The notes beneath the pieces were generated by a model. The model was not told the DNA's origin and did not search any database. It was given only the letters and a program-made list of their open reading frames with translations. DNA of 64,000 bases, from assembly GCF_030586465.1 (NCBI RefSeq), contig NZ_JAUQYP010000001.1, forward strand, positions 2,336,981 to 2,400,980. Direction: 5' to 3'. This stretch comes from Actinotalea lenta (GTDB lineage: Bacteria; Actinomycetota; Actinomycetes; Actinomycetales; Cellulomonadaceae). Shown here piece by piece: positions 42,508-52,920 of the stretch (its first letter is position 1; each line of letters begins with the position of its first letter). The position numbers and the translations under genes are program-made.

Positions 42508-42552
42508 GGTGGACCTCTCACATCGGCGGCGCGCTCGGGGCGCTCGGATGGT

Positions 42553-42581
42553 GTATCGACGGCGGGACGCTGCGGCTTGAG
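42553..42581 (-). promoter_or_regulatory. Sigma-28-type promoter candidate for pilT-pilC
   Basis: On the minus strand CTCAAG (42576-42581), 16 nt after TCAA, then GTCGATAC (42553-42560; 6 of 8 against GCCGATAA). It begins 5 nt past the pilB stop; leader ~38 nt. Confidence 0.6.
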
Positions 42582-42585
42582 GCGG

Positions 42586-44250
42586 TCATGCCACCACCCG
42601 GAGCACCTCCTCCAGGGACGTCTGGCCGAGCATCACCTTTGCCCAGCCGTCGTCACGCAGAGTGGTCATTCCCTGCTCCCGCGCGGTGTGGCCGATCTCG
42701 GCCGACGACGCGTGACCCACGGCGAGCCGTTCGATCTCCTCGGTCACGCGCATCACCTCGTGGAGCGCCATCCGACCCTTGTAGCCGGTGTGGGAGCACG
42801 CCTGGCACCCGGTCGGCCGGTACAGCGTCGGCACGTCGTCTCCGGGACTCCACGGAAAGCGTGCGGCGATCAGCTCGACCTCGCTCGGCGTGTACGACTC
42901 CTTGCACTTCGAGCACAGCCGGCGTGCCAGGCGCTGGGCGACGACGCAGTCCAGCGCGGAACCGACGAGGAACGGCTCGATGCCCATCTCGACGAGCCGG
43001 GTCACCGCACTCGGCGCGTCATTGGTGTGCAGCGTGGACAGCACGAGGTGGCCCGTGAGCGCCGCCTCGATCGCGATCTGCGCCGTCTCGTGATCACGGA
43101 TCTCGCCCAGGAGCACCACGTCCGGGTCGGAACGCAGGATCGAGCGCAGCGCCCCCGCGAACGTCAAGCCGGCCTTCGGGTTGACCTGGACCTGGTTGAT
43201 CCCGGCGAGCCGGTACTCGACCGGGTCCTCCACGGTGATCACGTTGATCTCGGGCCGCGACACCGCGTTGAGCGTCGCGTACAGGGTGGTCGACTTGCCG
43301 GAACCGGTCGGCCCCGTGACCAAGATCATCCCGTACGGCTTCTGGTACGACTCCGCGTACACGTCGAGGTTCTCGTCCAGGAAGGACAGCTCGCGCAGGT
43401 CGAGGCTCGCGGTGGAGTTGTCCAGGATTCGCATGACGACCTTCTCGCCCCACACCGTCGGCAGCGTCGCGACCCGGAGATCGACCTTCCGCCCCTCGTG
43501 CACGACCGACATGCGGCCGTCCTGGGGCTTGCGTCGCTCGGCGATGTCGATGTCGCTCATGATCTTCAGGCGCGAGATGATGCCGGCCTGGATGTTCTTC
43601 GGCGCGTGCTGCATCTCGTGCAGGACCCCGTCGATCCGGTACCGCACCCGCATGTCGTCCTCGGCGGGCTCGATGTGGATGTCGGACGCCCGGTCGGTGA
43701 TCGCCTGGGTCACCAGGAGGTTCACGAAGCGCACGATCGGGGCGTCGTCCTCGACCGCTTCGCCGACCGAGACGTCCTCGGCCTCGGCGGTGTCCTCGAA
43801 CGAGGACGCCAGGTCGTCGATCTCCTCGTCCGCGCGACAGTAGCGAGCGATCGCCTGCTCGAGCTCGTCGCGCGTGGCCACCACGGTCTGGACGGGCATC
43901 CGCGACAACGTGCGCGCGTCGTCCACCGCGATCACGTTCCCCGGATCGGCCATCGCCAGGTACAGCACGCCCGCGTGGATGGTGATCGGCAGGATCGTGT
44001 ACTTACGGCACACTGCCGCCGGAAGCGTCGCCACGGCCGCCCGGTCCACCGGGTACTCGGCGAGCTCGATGAACTCCATGTCCACCTGGGCGGCCAGCGC
44101 CTTGACCAGCTGCGCCTCGGTCACGGTGCCCATCTCCACCAGGACCCGGCCCAGCGACTGACCCCGGATCACCTGTTCGTCGAGGGCCGCCATCAGCTGC
44201 GCCTCGGTCAGCAGACCGTTGTCGAGGAGGATGTCGCCAAGCTGCTTCAC
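42586..44250 (-). CDS. pilB: Pilus extension ATPase PilB
   Basis: Hexameric ATPase that powers pilus assembly. The 554-aa protein opens with two MshEN-like 24-residue motifs: LGDILLDNGLLTEAQL at 4-26 and LGRVLVEMGTVTEAQL at ~33-55. The motor core has GPTGSGKST (Walker A), DPDVVLLGEIRD (Walker B) and a zinc tetracysteine (CSKC...CQAC) typical of PilB. The GTG start at 44250 has AAGGA 6-7 nt upstream. The MshEN motifs suggest c-di-GMP control, although the usual Arg of each motif is Gln or Ser here. Confidence 0.95.
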   Translation of the reverse strand: MKQLGDILLDNGLLTEAQLMAALDEQVIRGQSLGRVLVEMGTVTEAQLVKALAAQVDMEFIELAEYPVDRAAVATLPAAVCRKYTILPITIHAGVLYLAMADPGNVIAVDDARTLSRMPVQTVVATRDELEQAIARYCRADEEIDDLASSFEDTAEAEDVSVGEAVEDDAPIVRFVNLLVTQAITDRASDIHIEPAEDDMRVRYRIDGVLHEMQHAPKNIQAGIISRLKIMSDIDIAERRKPQDGRMSVVHEGRKVDLRVATLPTVWGEKVVMRILDNSTASLDLRELSFLDENLDVYAESYQKPYGMILVTGPTGSGKSTTLYATLNAVSRPEINVITVEDPVEYRLAGINQVQVNPKAGLTFAGALRSILRSDPDVVLLGEIRDHETAQIAIEAALTGHLVLSTLHTNDAPSAVTRLVEMGIEPFLVGSALDCVVAQRLARRLCSKCKESYTPSEVELIAARFPWSPGDDVPTLYRPTGCQACSHTGYKGRMALHEVMRVTEEIERLAVGHASSAEIGHTAREQGMTTLRDDGWAKVMLGQTSLEEVLRVVA

Positions 44251-44292
44251 GGGGGTCCTTCCGCCAGGCCGAGCACGTTGCCGCTGCTCGAC

Positions 44293-44321
44293 CTATCGGC
44301 ACGGGGAGCGCCGGGCTGTAG
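44293..44321 (-). promoter_or_regulatory. Sigma-28-type promoter candidate for pilB
   Basis: On the minus strand CTACAG (44316-44321), 16 nt after TACA, then GCCGATAG (44293-44300; 7 of 8 against GCCGATAA). The -35 deviates at two bases from the CTCAAG of the other sites. Leader ~36 nt. The rest of 44251-44382 shows only the pilB ribosome-binding site. Confidence 0.6.
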
Positions 44322-44382
44322 CCCTTTCGAGCGAACCCGCACCGTGGGGCCGGGGGCGGACGGCGCCGGGCCGTCACCCCGG

Positions 44383-45261
44383 TCAGCGCCCGCCGGGCTC
44401 CTTCGACGCGGTGCCGAGAGCCGCATGCAGGGCGCGGTCCATCGCGTCGAGCGGCGCCGGGTGCCCGGTCATCAGCCGCACCTGCTCCGCGGCCTGGTGC
44501 AGCAGCATCCGCTCCCCCGGCACGACCGTGCCGCCGCGGTCTCCCCACGCCCGACCGAGGGGCGTAGGTCGCGGGTCGTAGGCGCAGTCCAGCAGCACGC
44601 CGCCCGCCTCGGCGCCCGCGTCCCGCAGCGCATCGGCGAACGCGTCGCCCGCCCCCGGGGGCAAGGTCACGACGACGATGCCGGCCTCACGCCAGCTCGC
44701 CACCGCCCGCTCCGCGGTCCCGAGGGCGGCGACCCGCGGTGCCAGCCCCATCCGGTGCGCGGCGCGCACCGTCGCCCCGGCCCGCGCCGGGGACCGGACC
44801 TGCACGGTCGCCTCGGTCTGGCCGACCTGGGCCAGCGCCGCGAGCGCGGACGCCGCGGTCGCTCCCCCGCCGACCACGACGGCGGGACCGTCCAGGGGAC
44901 GCTGCGACTCCCGGAGAGCGGCGAGGATCCCGGCGACGTCGGTGTTGGCACCGACCAGGGACACCGGCTCCCCGGGCTGCACCAGGACGGTGTTCACCAC
45001 CCCGAGCAGCTCGGCGAGCGGCTCGACGTGGTGCAGGTGCGCGAGGATGGCCGTCTTGAGCGGCATCGTCACGCTCAGGCCAGCCCACTGCTGATCCACC
45101 GCCGCGACCACCTCGGGCAGTCGTTCGAGGGGCGTGTCGATCGCGTCGTAGCGCCAGCCGTCCAGGCCGAGGGCGGCGTAGGCGGCCCGGTGCAGCACAG
45201 GTGACAGCGAGTGTGCGATCGGGTGCCCGAGCACCGCCGCCCGGCGCGCCGCCCCCGTCAT
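44383..45261 (-). CDS. aroE: Shikimate 5-dehydrogenase-like protein
   Basis: NADPH-dependent reduction of 3-dehydroshikimate. The 292-aa protein has the substrate site LGHPIAHSLSPVLHRAAY, the catalytic Lys in SVTMPLKTA and the Asn/Asp of GVVNTV...GANTDVAG. The nucleotide loop VVGGGATAASAL replaces the usual GAGGAA-type sequence. ATG 45261 overlaps the mltG stop (ATGA). It is the last gene before the pilus locus. Confidence 0.92.
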   Translation of the reverse strand: MTGAARRAAVLGHPIAHSLSPVLHRAAYAALGLDGWRYDAIDTPLERLPEVVAAVDQQWAGLSVTMPLKTAILAHLHHVEPLAELLGVVNTVLVQPGEPVSLVGANTDVAGILAALRESQRPLDGPAVVVGGGATAASALAALAQVGQTEATVQVRSPARAGATVRAAHRMGLAPRVAALGTAERAVASWREAGIVVVTLPPGAGDAFADALRDAGAEAGGVLLDCAYDPRPTPLGRAWGDRGGTVVPGERMLLHQAAEQVRLMTGHPAPLDAMDRALHAALGTASKEPGGR

Positions 45262-46421
45262 CCGCTGCTCGACGGGTGGTCGGCCTGCCACTGCCGCAGC
45301 TTCGCGATGTTCTTCTGCTGCTCCGGGTACGTCTCGGCGAACAGGGTCTCGCCCGTCTCCGGGTTGACCGTCACCCAGAAGAGCCACGGGCCGTCCGCAG
45401 GATTCAGCACGGCGTTGATCGAGTCCTCGCCCGGCGAGGCGATCGGCGTCGGCGGCAGGCCCGTGTGCAGGTAGGTGTTGTAGGGCGTGTCCTTGGCCAG
45501 GTCGGCCTTGGTGAGCTGCGTCCCGGAGATGCCCAGGCCGTACGCGACGGAGGCGTCGATGTCGAGCTTCATGTCGATGTCGAGCCGGTTCTGGATCGCA
45601 CGCGCGACCTTGGCCCGGTCCTCGGAGGTCTTGGCCTCGCGCTCCACCAAGGACGCCATCGTCAGGATCCGCTCCCGGTCGGCGGGGGCGACGTCGTGGC
45701 TGTCGAGGACGCTCACCGTCTTGGCGACCATGGCCGCGATCATGTCGGTGGCGGTCTCGTCGGGCTGGAAGGTGTACGTGGCAGGGAACAGCCAGCCCTC
45801 GTACGTGCCGTCGGCCTCGGCGGGCAGGCCCGTCGCCGAGGTGTCCTGCATGGCTGCCTTGATGTCGTCCGTCGAGATCGTCGTGATCGAGGACAGGCGG
45901 TCCACGACCTGGTCGACCCGGAAGCCCTCCGGGATCGTCACCTTGGTCTGCACGCGGTTGGACGGGTCCAGCAGCGCGGTGACGGCGTCCGCGGCGGGCA
46001 TCTCGAGGAGCATGCGGTACGTCCCCGGCTGGATGCCCGAGGCGCCCGGGTTGGCGGTGAAGGCCTTGCTGAAGGCGGTCGCGGTCCGGACCACTCCCTG
46101 CTCGGCCAGCAGCCGGCCCATCTGCGCGCCGGTCGCTCCCTTGGGGATCGTCACCTCGACGCTGCCGTGGCCGGGGCCGGGATAGTCCTCAGGGGCGGCC
46201 TGCGTGGGGCCCAGGTTGCCGAGCGCAGGCAGCACCCACTGCCACACGCCGATGCCGACGCCCCCGAGCACCAGCAACGAGATGACGAGAGCGGCCACCG
46301 TGCGGCGCCGGCGGGAGCGGCGTCGACGGTCCCGCTCCTTGCGACCGTCACGGCGGGTCCCCCGACGGGCGCCGTCGGCGCTCCCAGCGCCCACGATCTC
46401 GTCGAGGAAGTCGTCGTTCAC
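45258..46421 (-). CDS. mltG: Endolytic transglycosylase MltG
   Basis: Membrane-anchored enzyme that cuts nascent peptidoglycan and helps set glycan length. The 387-aa protein has a highly basic cytoplasmic segment (RRRRSRRRR near residue 35) and one membrane helix (~42-65). The YceG/MltG domain carries the catalytic Glu in ASLVEREAK and the NTYLHTGLPPTPI motif. The GTG start overlaps the ruvX stop and has GGAGG 7 nt upstream. Confidence 0.94.
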   Translation of the reverse strand: MNDDFLDEIVGAGSADGARRGTRRDGRKERDRRRRSRRRRTVAALVISLLVLGGVGIGVWQWVLPALGNLGPTQAAPEDYPGPGHGSVEVTIPKGATGAQMGRLLAEQGVVRTATAFSKAFTANPGASGIQPGTYRMLLEMPAADAVTALLDPSNRVQTKVTIPEGFRVDQVVDRLSSITTISTDDIKAAMQDTSATGLPAEADGTYEGWLFPATYTFQPDETATDMIAAMVAKTVSVLDSHDVAPADRERILTMASLVEREAKTSEDRAKVARAIQNRLDIDMKLDIDASVAYGLGISGTQLTKADLAKDTPYNTYLHTGLPPTPIASPGEDSINAVLNPADGPWLFWVTVNPETGETLFAETYPEQQKNIAKLRQWQADHPSSSG

Positions 46422-46923
46422 CAAGAGTCCTCCGCTCGTTCCACGCCCCCGCTGCTGTCGTCCGTCTGCACCTGCTCGCCCACCCGTCGGCCCGCCGAAC
46501 GCTCGGCGTCGAGGGCCGCCTGGAGGATCACCACGGCGGCGGCCTGGTCGACCACCGCACGATGGCGACGCCCCGGACGTCCCGACGCGTGCATCGAGCG
46601 GTGCGCCGAGACGGTGCTCATCCGCTCGTCGACGAGGTGGACGGGCACCGGGGCCACCGCACGGGCCAGACGGACACCATAGTTGCGCGCGGCCTCGGAT
46701 GCCGAACCCTCGCGCCCGGACAGGTGTCGCGGTAGCCCCACGTACACGCATGCCACGTCCCGCTCTCGCGCGAGCTGTACCACCCTGCCCACGCCGGCGT
46801 CCGCGTACCGGTCGCACTGGACGGTCTCCACGGGTGTCGCGAGCAGGCCGTCCGGGTCGCTCGCGGCCACGCCGACCCGGACCGAGCCGACGTCCACGGC
46901 GAGCCGAGGCCCGCGCTGCACGG

Positions 46924-46927
<4 letters not shown>
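46418..46927 (-). CDS. ruvX: RuvX/YqgF Holliday-junction-resolvase-like nuclease
   Basis: RNase H-fold nuclease of the YqgF family, linked to pre-16S rRNA 5'-end maturation. The 169-aa protein has the acidic DVGSVRVGVAASD, VYVGLPRHLSG and the third acidic motif VDERMST. It lies between alaS and mltG with 4-nt overlaps on both sides; this trio is conserved in Gram-positives. Confidence 0.94.
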
Positions 46928-49584
<2,657 letters not shown>

Positions 49585-49642
49585 GGTGTCCTCGGTCTTC
49601 GTGCGGCACACGGCCGCGGTCGTGCGGGCGGGGGCCCAGGGG

Positions 49643-49987
49643 TCAGAAGTCGTAGAGCGGTTCGTCGTCGTCGACCCGGCCGGTCGGGCGAGCGCGCGTG
49701 GTCGGCGGGGCGCCCGGGCCCGGCGTCCGTCCACGGCGGAAGACGGCCGACGCGTCGCCGCCCTCGGGCTCGACCAGGAGCTGCGAGGTCAGGTCGCGCT
49801 CGCGGGTGCGGAAGGAGTCCGTGAAGGTGTCCACTGCGCTGCGCGCGGCCGCGACCAAGCCCAGGCTCGCCTGCTCCACCTGCTCCGCGACCCCCTCCGG
49901 GGTGTACTTGTGCCACGCCGTACGCAGTCGCTGGGCGACGACCACGGTCGCCGCGGCGCCGACACCCATCCAGAACAGACGTCGCAT
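49643..49987 (-). CDS. Small envelope protein upstream of alaS
   Basis: A 114-aa protein with one N-terminal hydrophobic segment (LFWMGVGAAATVVVAQRL) and an amphipathic helix (EGVAEQVEQASLGLVAAARS). The tail is Arg/Pro/Asp-rich and disordered-looking. I do not recognise a domain. It is coupled to the DUF948 gene (TGATG), a pairing common upstream of alaS in actinobacteria. Confidence 0.8.
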   Translation of the reverse strand: MRRLFWMGVGAAATVVVAQRLRTAWHKYTPEGVAEQVEQASLGLVAAARSAVDTFTDSFRTRERDLTSQLLVEPEGGDASAVFRRGRTPGPGAPPTTRARPTGRVDDDEPLYDF

Positions 49988-50364
49988 CAGCGCCGAACCT
50001 TCGCCGCGAGGTCGGCCATCGCCCGGCGCACGCCGTAGCTGAACGCAGCGACCTTGATCAGCGGTCCACCGACGGTGGCCGAGACGAGAGCGGTCAGTGC
50101 CGACACGTTCTGGCTGATCTCCGCCGCCGACGTGGTGACCTGATCCACCTTGCCGAGCTGCACGTTGGTCTGCGCGACCGTGCCGGCGGCCTCGTCGATC
50201 ACCGGCAGGGTGTGCTCGGTGACATCGCGGATGGACTGCGTGGCGGCGTCGAACGTGCGGCCGAGCTTGACCAGCGGCACCGCGAGGAACCCGACGAGAC
50301 CCGCGAAGACCACCGCTGCGATCAGACCGGCGATGGCACCGATCCACTGCACGACCTCGGACAT
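49987..50364 (-). CDS. DUF948 family membrane protein
   Basis: A 125-aa protein with one N-terminal membrane helix (VVQWIGAIAGLIAAVVFAGLV) followed by a long amphipathic coil (about 30-95). This is the layout of DUF948/YtxG-like proteins of unknown function. AGGAGG precedes the ATG. It is first in the run leading to alaS. Confidence 0.85.
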   Translation of the reverse strand: MSEVVQWIGAIAGLIAAVVFAGLVGFLAVPLVKLGRTFDAATQSIRDVTEHTLPVIDEAAGTVAQTNVQLGKVDQVTTSAAEISQNVSALTALVSATVGGPLIKVAAFSYGVRRAMADLAAKVRR

Positions 50365-50391
50365 GCGGCCTCCTGTGTCGACGACGTGACG

Positions 50392-50397
50392 ACCCTA
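50392..50397 (-). promoter_or_regulatory. Candidate -10 box for the DUF948-alaS run
   Basis: TAGGGT on the minus strand, leader ~26 nt with AGGAGG before the ATG. The -35 region is weak. Confidence 0.35.
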
Positions 50398-50438
50398 CCC
50401 GTGCGGCGGCTCGGGCCGTACCCGCGTGCGAGGCACGA

Positions 50439-50470
50439 ACGCCCCGCCACCCGAGGCGGGTGCGGGGCGT
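50439..50470 (-). terminator. Hairpin after rpsD
   Basis: ACGCCCCGC-ACCCG pairs with CGGGT-GCGGGGCGT: 14 bp with one bulged base and a 3-nt loop, 14 nt past the rpsD stop. No T-tract. Confidence 0.7.
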
Positions 50471-50483
50471 CCGTGAGGGTCGG

Positions 50484-51110
50484 TCAGCGCGAGTAGTACT
50501 CGACCACCAGCTGGACCTCGCAGGTCACCGGTACCTCGGCGCGCTTGGGCCGACGCGTGAGAACCGCGGTGAGCTTCTCGAGCTGGACGTCCAGGTAGCC
50601 CGGCACGGCAGGCAGCACGTCGCGGTGTGCGCCGGCGGCGGCCACCTGGAACGGCACCATCGTCTGGCTGCGGGGCTTGACCTGAAGGGTCTGCCCGACC
50701 TTGACCTGGGCCGACGGGCGGTCGACGATCTTGCCGTCGACCAGGATGTGGCGGTGCACCACGGCCTGGCGGGCCTGCAGGATCGTGCGGGCGAAGCCGG
50801 CGCGCAGCACGAGGGCGTCCAGGCGTGTCTCGAGGTTCTCGACGAGTGCCTCACCGGTCAGACCCGGGGTCTTGCGGGCCTCCTCGAACGCACGGGCGAG
50901 CTGCTTCTCCCGCAGCCCGTACTGGGCGCGCAGGCGCTGCTTCTCGCGCAGCCGCACGGCGTAGTCGGACTCGGTGCGGCGGCGGGCGCGGCCGTGCTCA
51001 CCGGGCGGGTAGGGGCGCTTCTCGAAGTGCTTGACGGCCTTGGGCGTCAGGGCCAGGCCGAGAGCGCGGGACAGGCGCACCTGGCGGCGCGCACGGGTCA
51101 CCTTGGTCAT
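50484..51110 (-). CDS. rpsD: 30S ribosomal protein S4
   Basis: Primary 16S rRNA-binding protein. The 208-aa product has the N-terminal ARRQVRLSRALG region and the S4 RNA-binding fold (NLETRLDALVLRAGFA, then VVHRHILVDGKIVDRPS). ATG 51110 gives the family start MTKVTRARR; an upstream in-frame start is less likely. It is a lone gene rather than part of the rpoA cluster. The N-terminal zinc cysteines are absent (the C-minus form). Confidence 0.96.
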   Translation of the reverse strand: MTKVTRARRQVRLSRALGLALTPKAVKHFEKRPYPPGEHGRARRRTESDYAVRLREKQRLRAQYGLREKQLARAFEEARKTPGLTGEALVENLETRLDALVLRAGFARTILQARQAVVHRHILVDGKIVDRPSAQVKVGQTLQVKPRSQTMVPFQVAAAGAHRDVLPAVPGYLDVQLEKLTAVLTRRPKRAEVPVTCEVQLVVEYYSR

Positions 51111-51443
51111 ACGTGTGTTCGTCCTGTCGTTGTCGAGGCACAACCCGCGGCGGGCGGTTCCCGGCGGGCGTGGGACCGACCTTCATACTGCGGCTGAGGT
51201 CCCCAGGGCGTGCCCACCGCAGCGGGCAACCGCAACAGCGTACCGGATGTCACGGTGTCGCGAGTCCCGCCCGCTGCCGCACCGCCCCTGCACCGCCGAC
51301 GTGGTCCCGGCGCCCCACGCGGCGAGGCGGCGCTCAGACACCCTTCCGTGCGGGGCGGTCCACCGTGTGGACGCTGATCCGTGGCTCCGACCCGCTTCGC
51401 CGCGTCGGCCGCCGCCACAGCGACGTCCTCACCCCTGCCGACC
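51111..51443. other. Intergenic region upstream of rpsD
   Basis: No gene is supported in these 333 nt. Candidate codon-biased frames here are extensions of shadows from rarA. A small perfect hairpin GTCCAC-CGT-GTGGAC (51358-51372) may end rarA transcription. TACGCT (minus strand, near 51240) could be a -10 for rpsD, but I see no -35. S4 autoregulates in other bacteria; I cannot identify a pseudoknot by eye. Confidence 0.5.
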
Positions 51444-52814
51444 TCAGGTCCGGTCGAGGATCTCGCGGATCCGGGCCAGCCGTTCGGCGACCTGGCGCTC
51501 GAAGCCACGGTCGGAGGGCGTGTAGTAGCGCGCGTCACGGAGCTCGTCGGGCAGGTACTGCTGGGCTGCCACGCCGTGCGCCTCGTCGTGCGCATACCGG
51601 TAACCCTGTCCGTGCCCGACGCGCTCCGCCCCGGAGTAGTGGGCGTCGCGCAGATGCGCCGGGACGGTACCGACCCGGCCCGCCCGCACGTCGGCGATCG
51701 CCGCGTCGACCGCGGCGTACGAGGCGTTCGACTTCGGGGCCGTCGCCACATGCACCACCGCCTCCGCGAGCACGATTCGCCCCTCCGGCATGCCGATCAG
51801 CTGTACGGCCTGGGCTGCGGCGACCGCCGTCTGGAGGGCGGACGGGTCCGCCATCCCGACCTCCTCCGCCGCTGCGATGACGATCCGGCGCGCGATGAAC
51901 CGCGGGTCCTCCCCCGCGACCACCATCCGGGCCAGGTAGTGCAGGGCCGCGTCCACGTCCGACCCGCGCATCGACTTGATGAACGCGCTCGCCACGTCGT
52001 AGTGCTGGTCCCCCGCGCGGTCGTACCGGACGGCGGCGACGTCGACCGCACGCTCCACCGCCGCCAGGTCGACCTCTGCGACGCGCGGGTCACCCGGTCC
52101 ACGTGCATCGAGCAGCGATCCCGCCGCGGCCTCGAGGATCGTCAGGGCCTTGCGCGCGTCGCCGCCCGCCAGGCGCAGCAGGTGTTCCTCGGCGTCCTGG
52201 TGCAACGAGACCGCGCCGGCCAGGCCCCTCTCGTCGCTCACCGCGCGCCGCACCAGCACGCGCACGTCGTCGTCGGTGAGCGGCCGCAGGGTCAGGAGCA
52301 AGGATCGCGACAGCAGCGGGGAGACCACGGAGAAGCTCGGGTTCTCCGTGGTCGCCGCGACCAGGGTGACCCACCGGTTCTCCACGCTCGGGAGCAGCGC
52401 GTCCTGCTGGGTCGAGGAGAACCGGTGCACCTCGTCGATGAAGAGCACCGTCTCCGGGCCTCCGGTCGCGAGGAGCCTGCGGGCCTCCTCGACCACGGCG
52501 CGGACCTCCTTGACGCCCGAGGTCACGCCGGACAGCTCGACGAAGCGGCGCCCTGCCGCCGCGGCCACCAGGTAGGCGAGGGTGGTCTTCCCGGTGCCCG
52601 GGGGGCCCCACAGGACCACGGACGACGGCGCGGTCCGGCGGGCCTCCTCGCCCGGCGCGACCAGTCGCCGCAGGGGCGAGCCCGGCGCCAGCAGGTGATC
52701 CTGCCCGGCGACCTCGTCGAGCGAGCTCGGCCGCATCCGCACGGCCAACGGCGCACCGGCCCGCACGCCCGGCCGACCGTCAGGGGTCGTCACCGCGGCG
52801 TCGAACAAGTCCAC
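51444..52814 (-). CDS. rarA: RarA/MgsA AAA+ ATPase
   Basis: Clamp-loader-like AAA+ protein acting at stalled replication forks. The 456-aa protein has Walker [16 protein letters not shown], Walker [11 protein letters not shown], sensor 1 AATTENPSF and the arginine finger in [10 protein letters not shown]. The C-terminal tetramerisation domain contains [20 protein letters not shown]. The GTG start has no Shine-Dalgarno; TAGGCT (52821-52826) ends 6 nt before it, suggesting a leaderless transcript. Confidence 0.95.
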   Translation of the reverse strand: MDLFDAAVTTPDGRPGVRAGAPLAVRMRPSSLDEVAGQDHLLAPGSPLRRLVAPGEEARRTAPSSVVLWGPPGTGKTTLAYLVAAAAGRRFVELSGVTSGVKEVRAVVEEARRLLATGGPETVLFIDEVHRFSSTQQDALLPSVENRWVTLVAATTENPSFSVVSPLLSRSLLLTLRPLTDDDVRVLVRRAVSDERGLAGAVSLHQDAEEHLLRLAGGDARKALTILEAAAGSLLDARGPGDPRVAEVDLAAVERAVDVAAVRYDRAGDQHYDVASAFIKSMRGSDVDAALHYLARMVVAGEDPRFIARRIVIAAAEEVGMADPSALQTAVAAAQAVQLIGMPEGRIVLAEAVVHVATAPKSNASYAAVDAAIADVRAGRVGTVPAHLRDAHYSGAERVGHGQGYRYAHDEAHGVAAQQYLPDELRDARYYTPSDRGFERQVAERLARIREILDRT

Positions 52815-52920
52815 GGAGCCAGCCTACGGCCGTCCAACCACACGCCGGTCCCGCCAACTGCTCCACGACGTTCGCCGGATAGATGTGCACCCAGCGGCGC
52901 TGACCTGGAAGGATGATCAG

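Noticed and set aside
44251-44382. c-di-GMP riboswitch upstream of pilB
   Set aside because: GCTCGA/TCGAGC and two inner stems can be drawn, but the conserved GEMM sequence blocks are absent. The GATAG element is better explained as part of a sigma-28-type promoter shared with four other sites.
52815-52920. Sigma-28-type site for the MMPL transporter (CCGGATAG near 52880)
   Set aside because: The box has an extra G, no CTCAAG lies 16 nt upstream, and the gene has an ordinary ribosome-binding site downstream.
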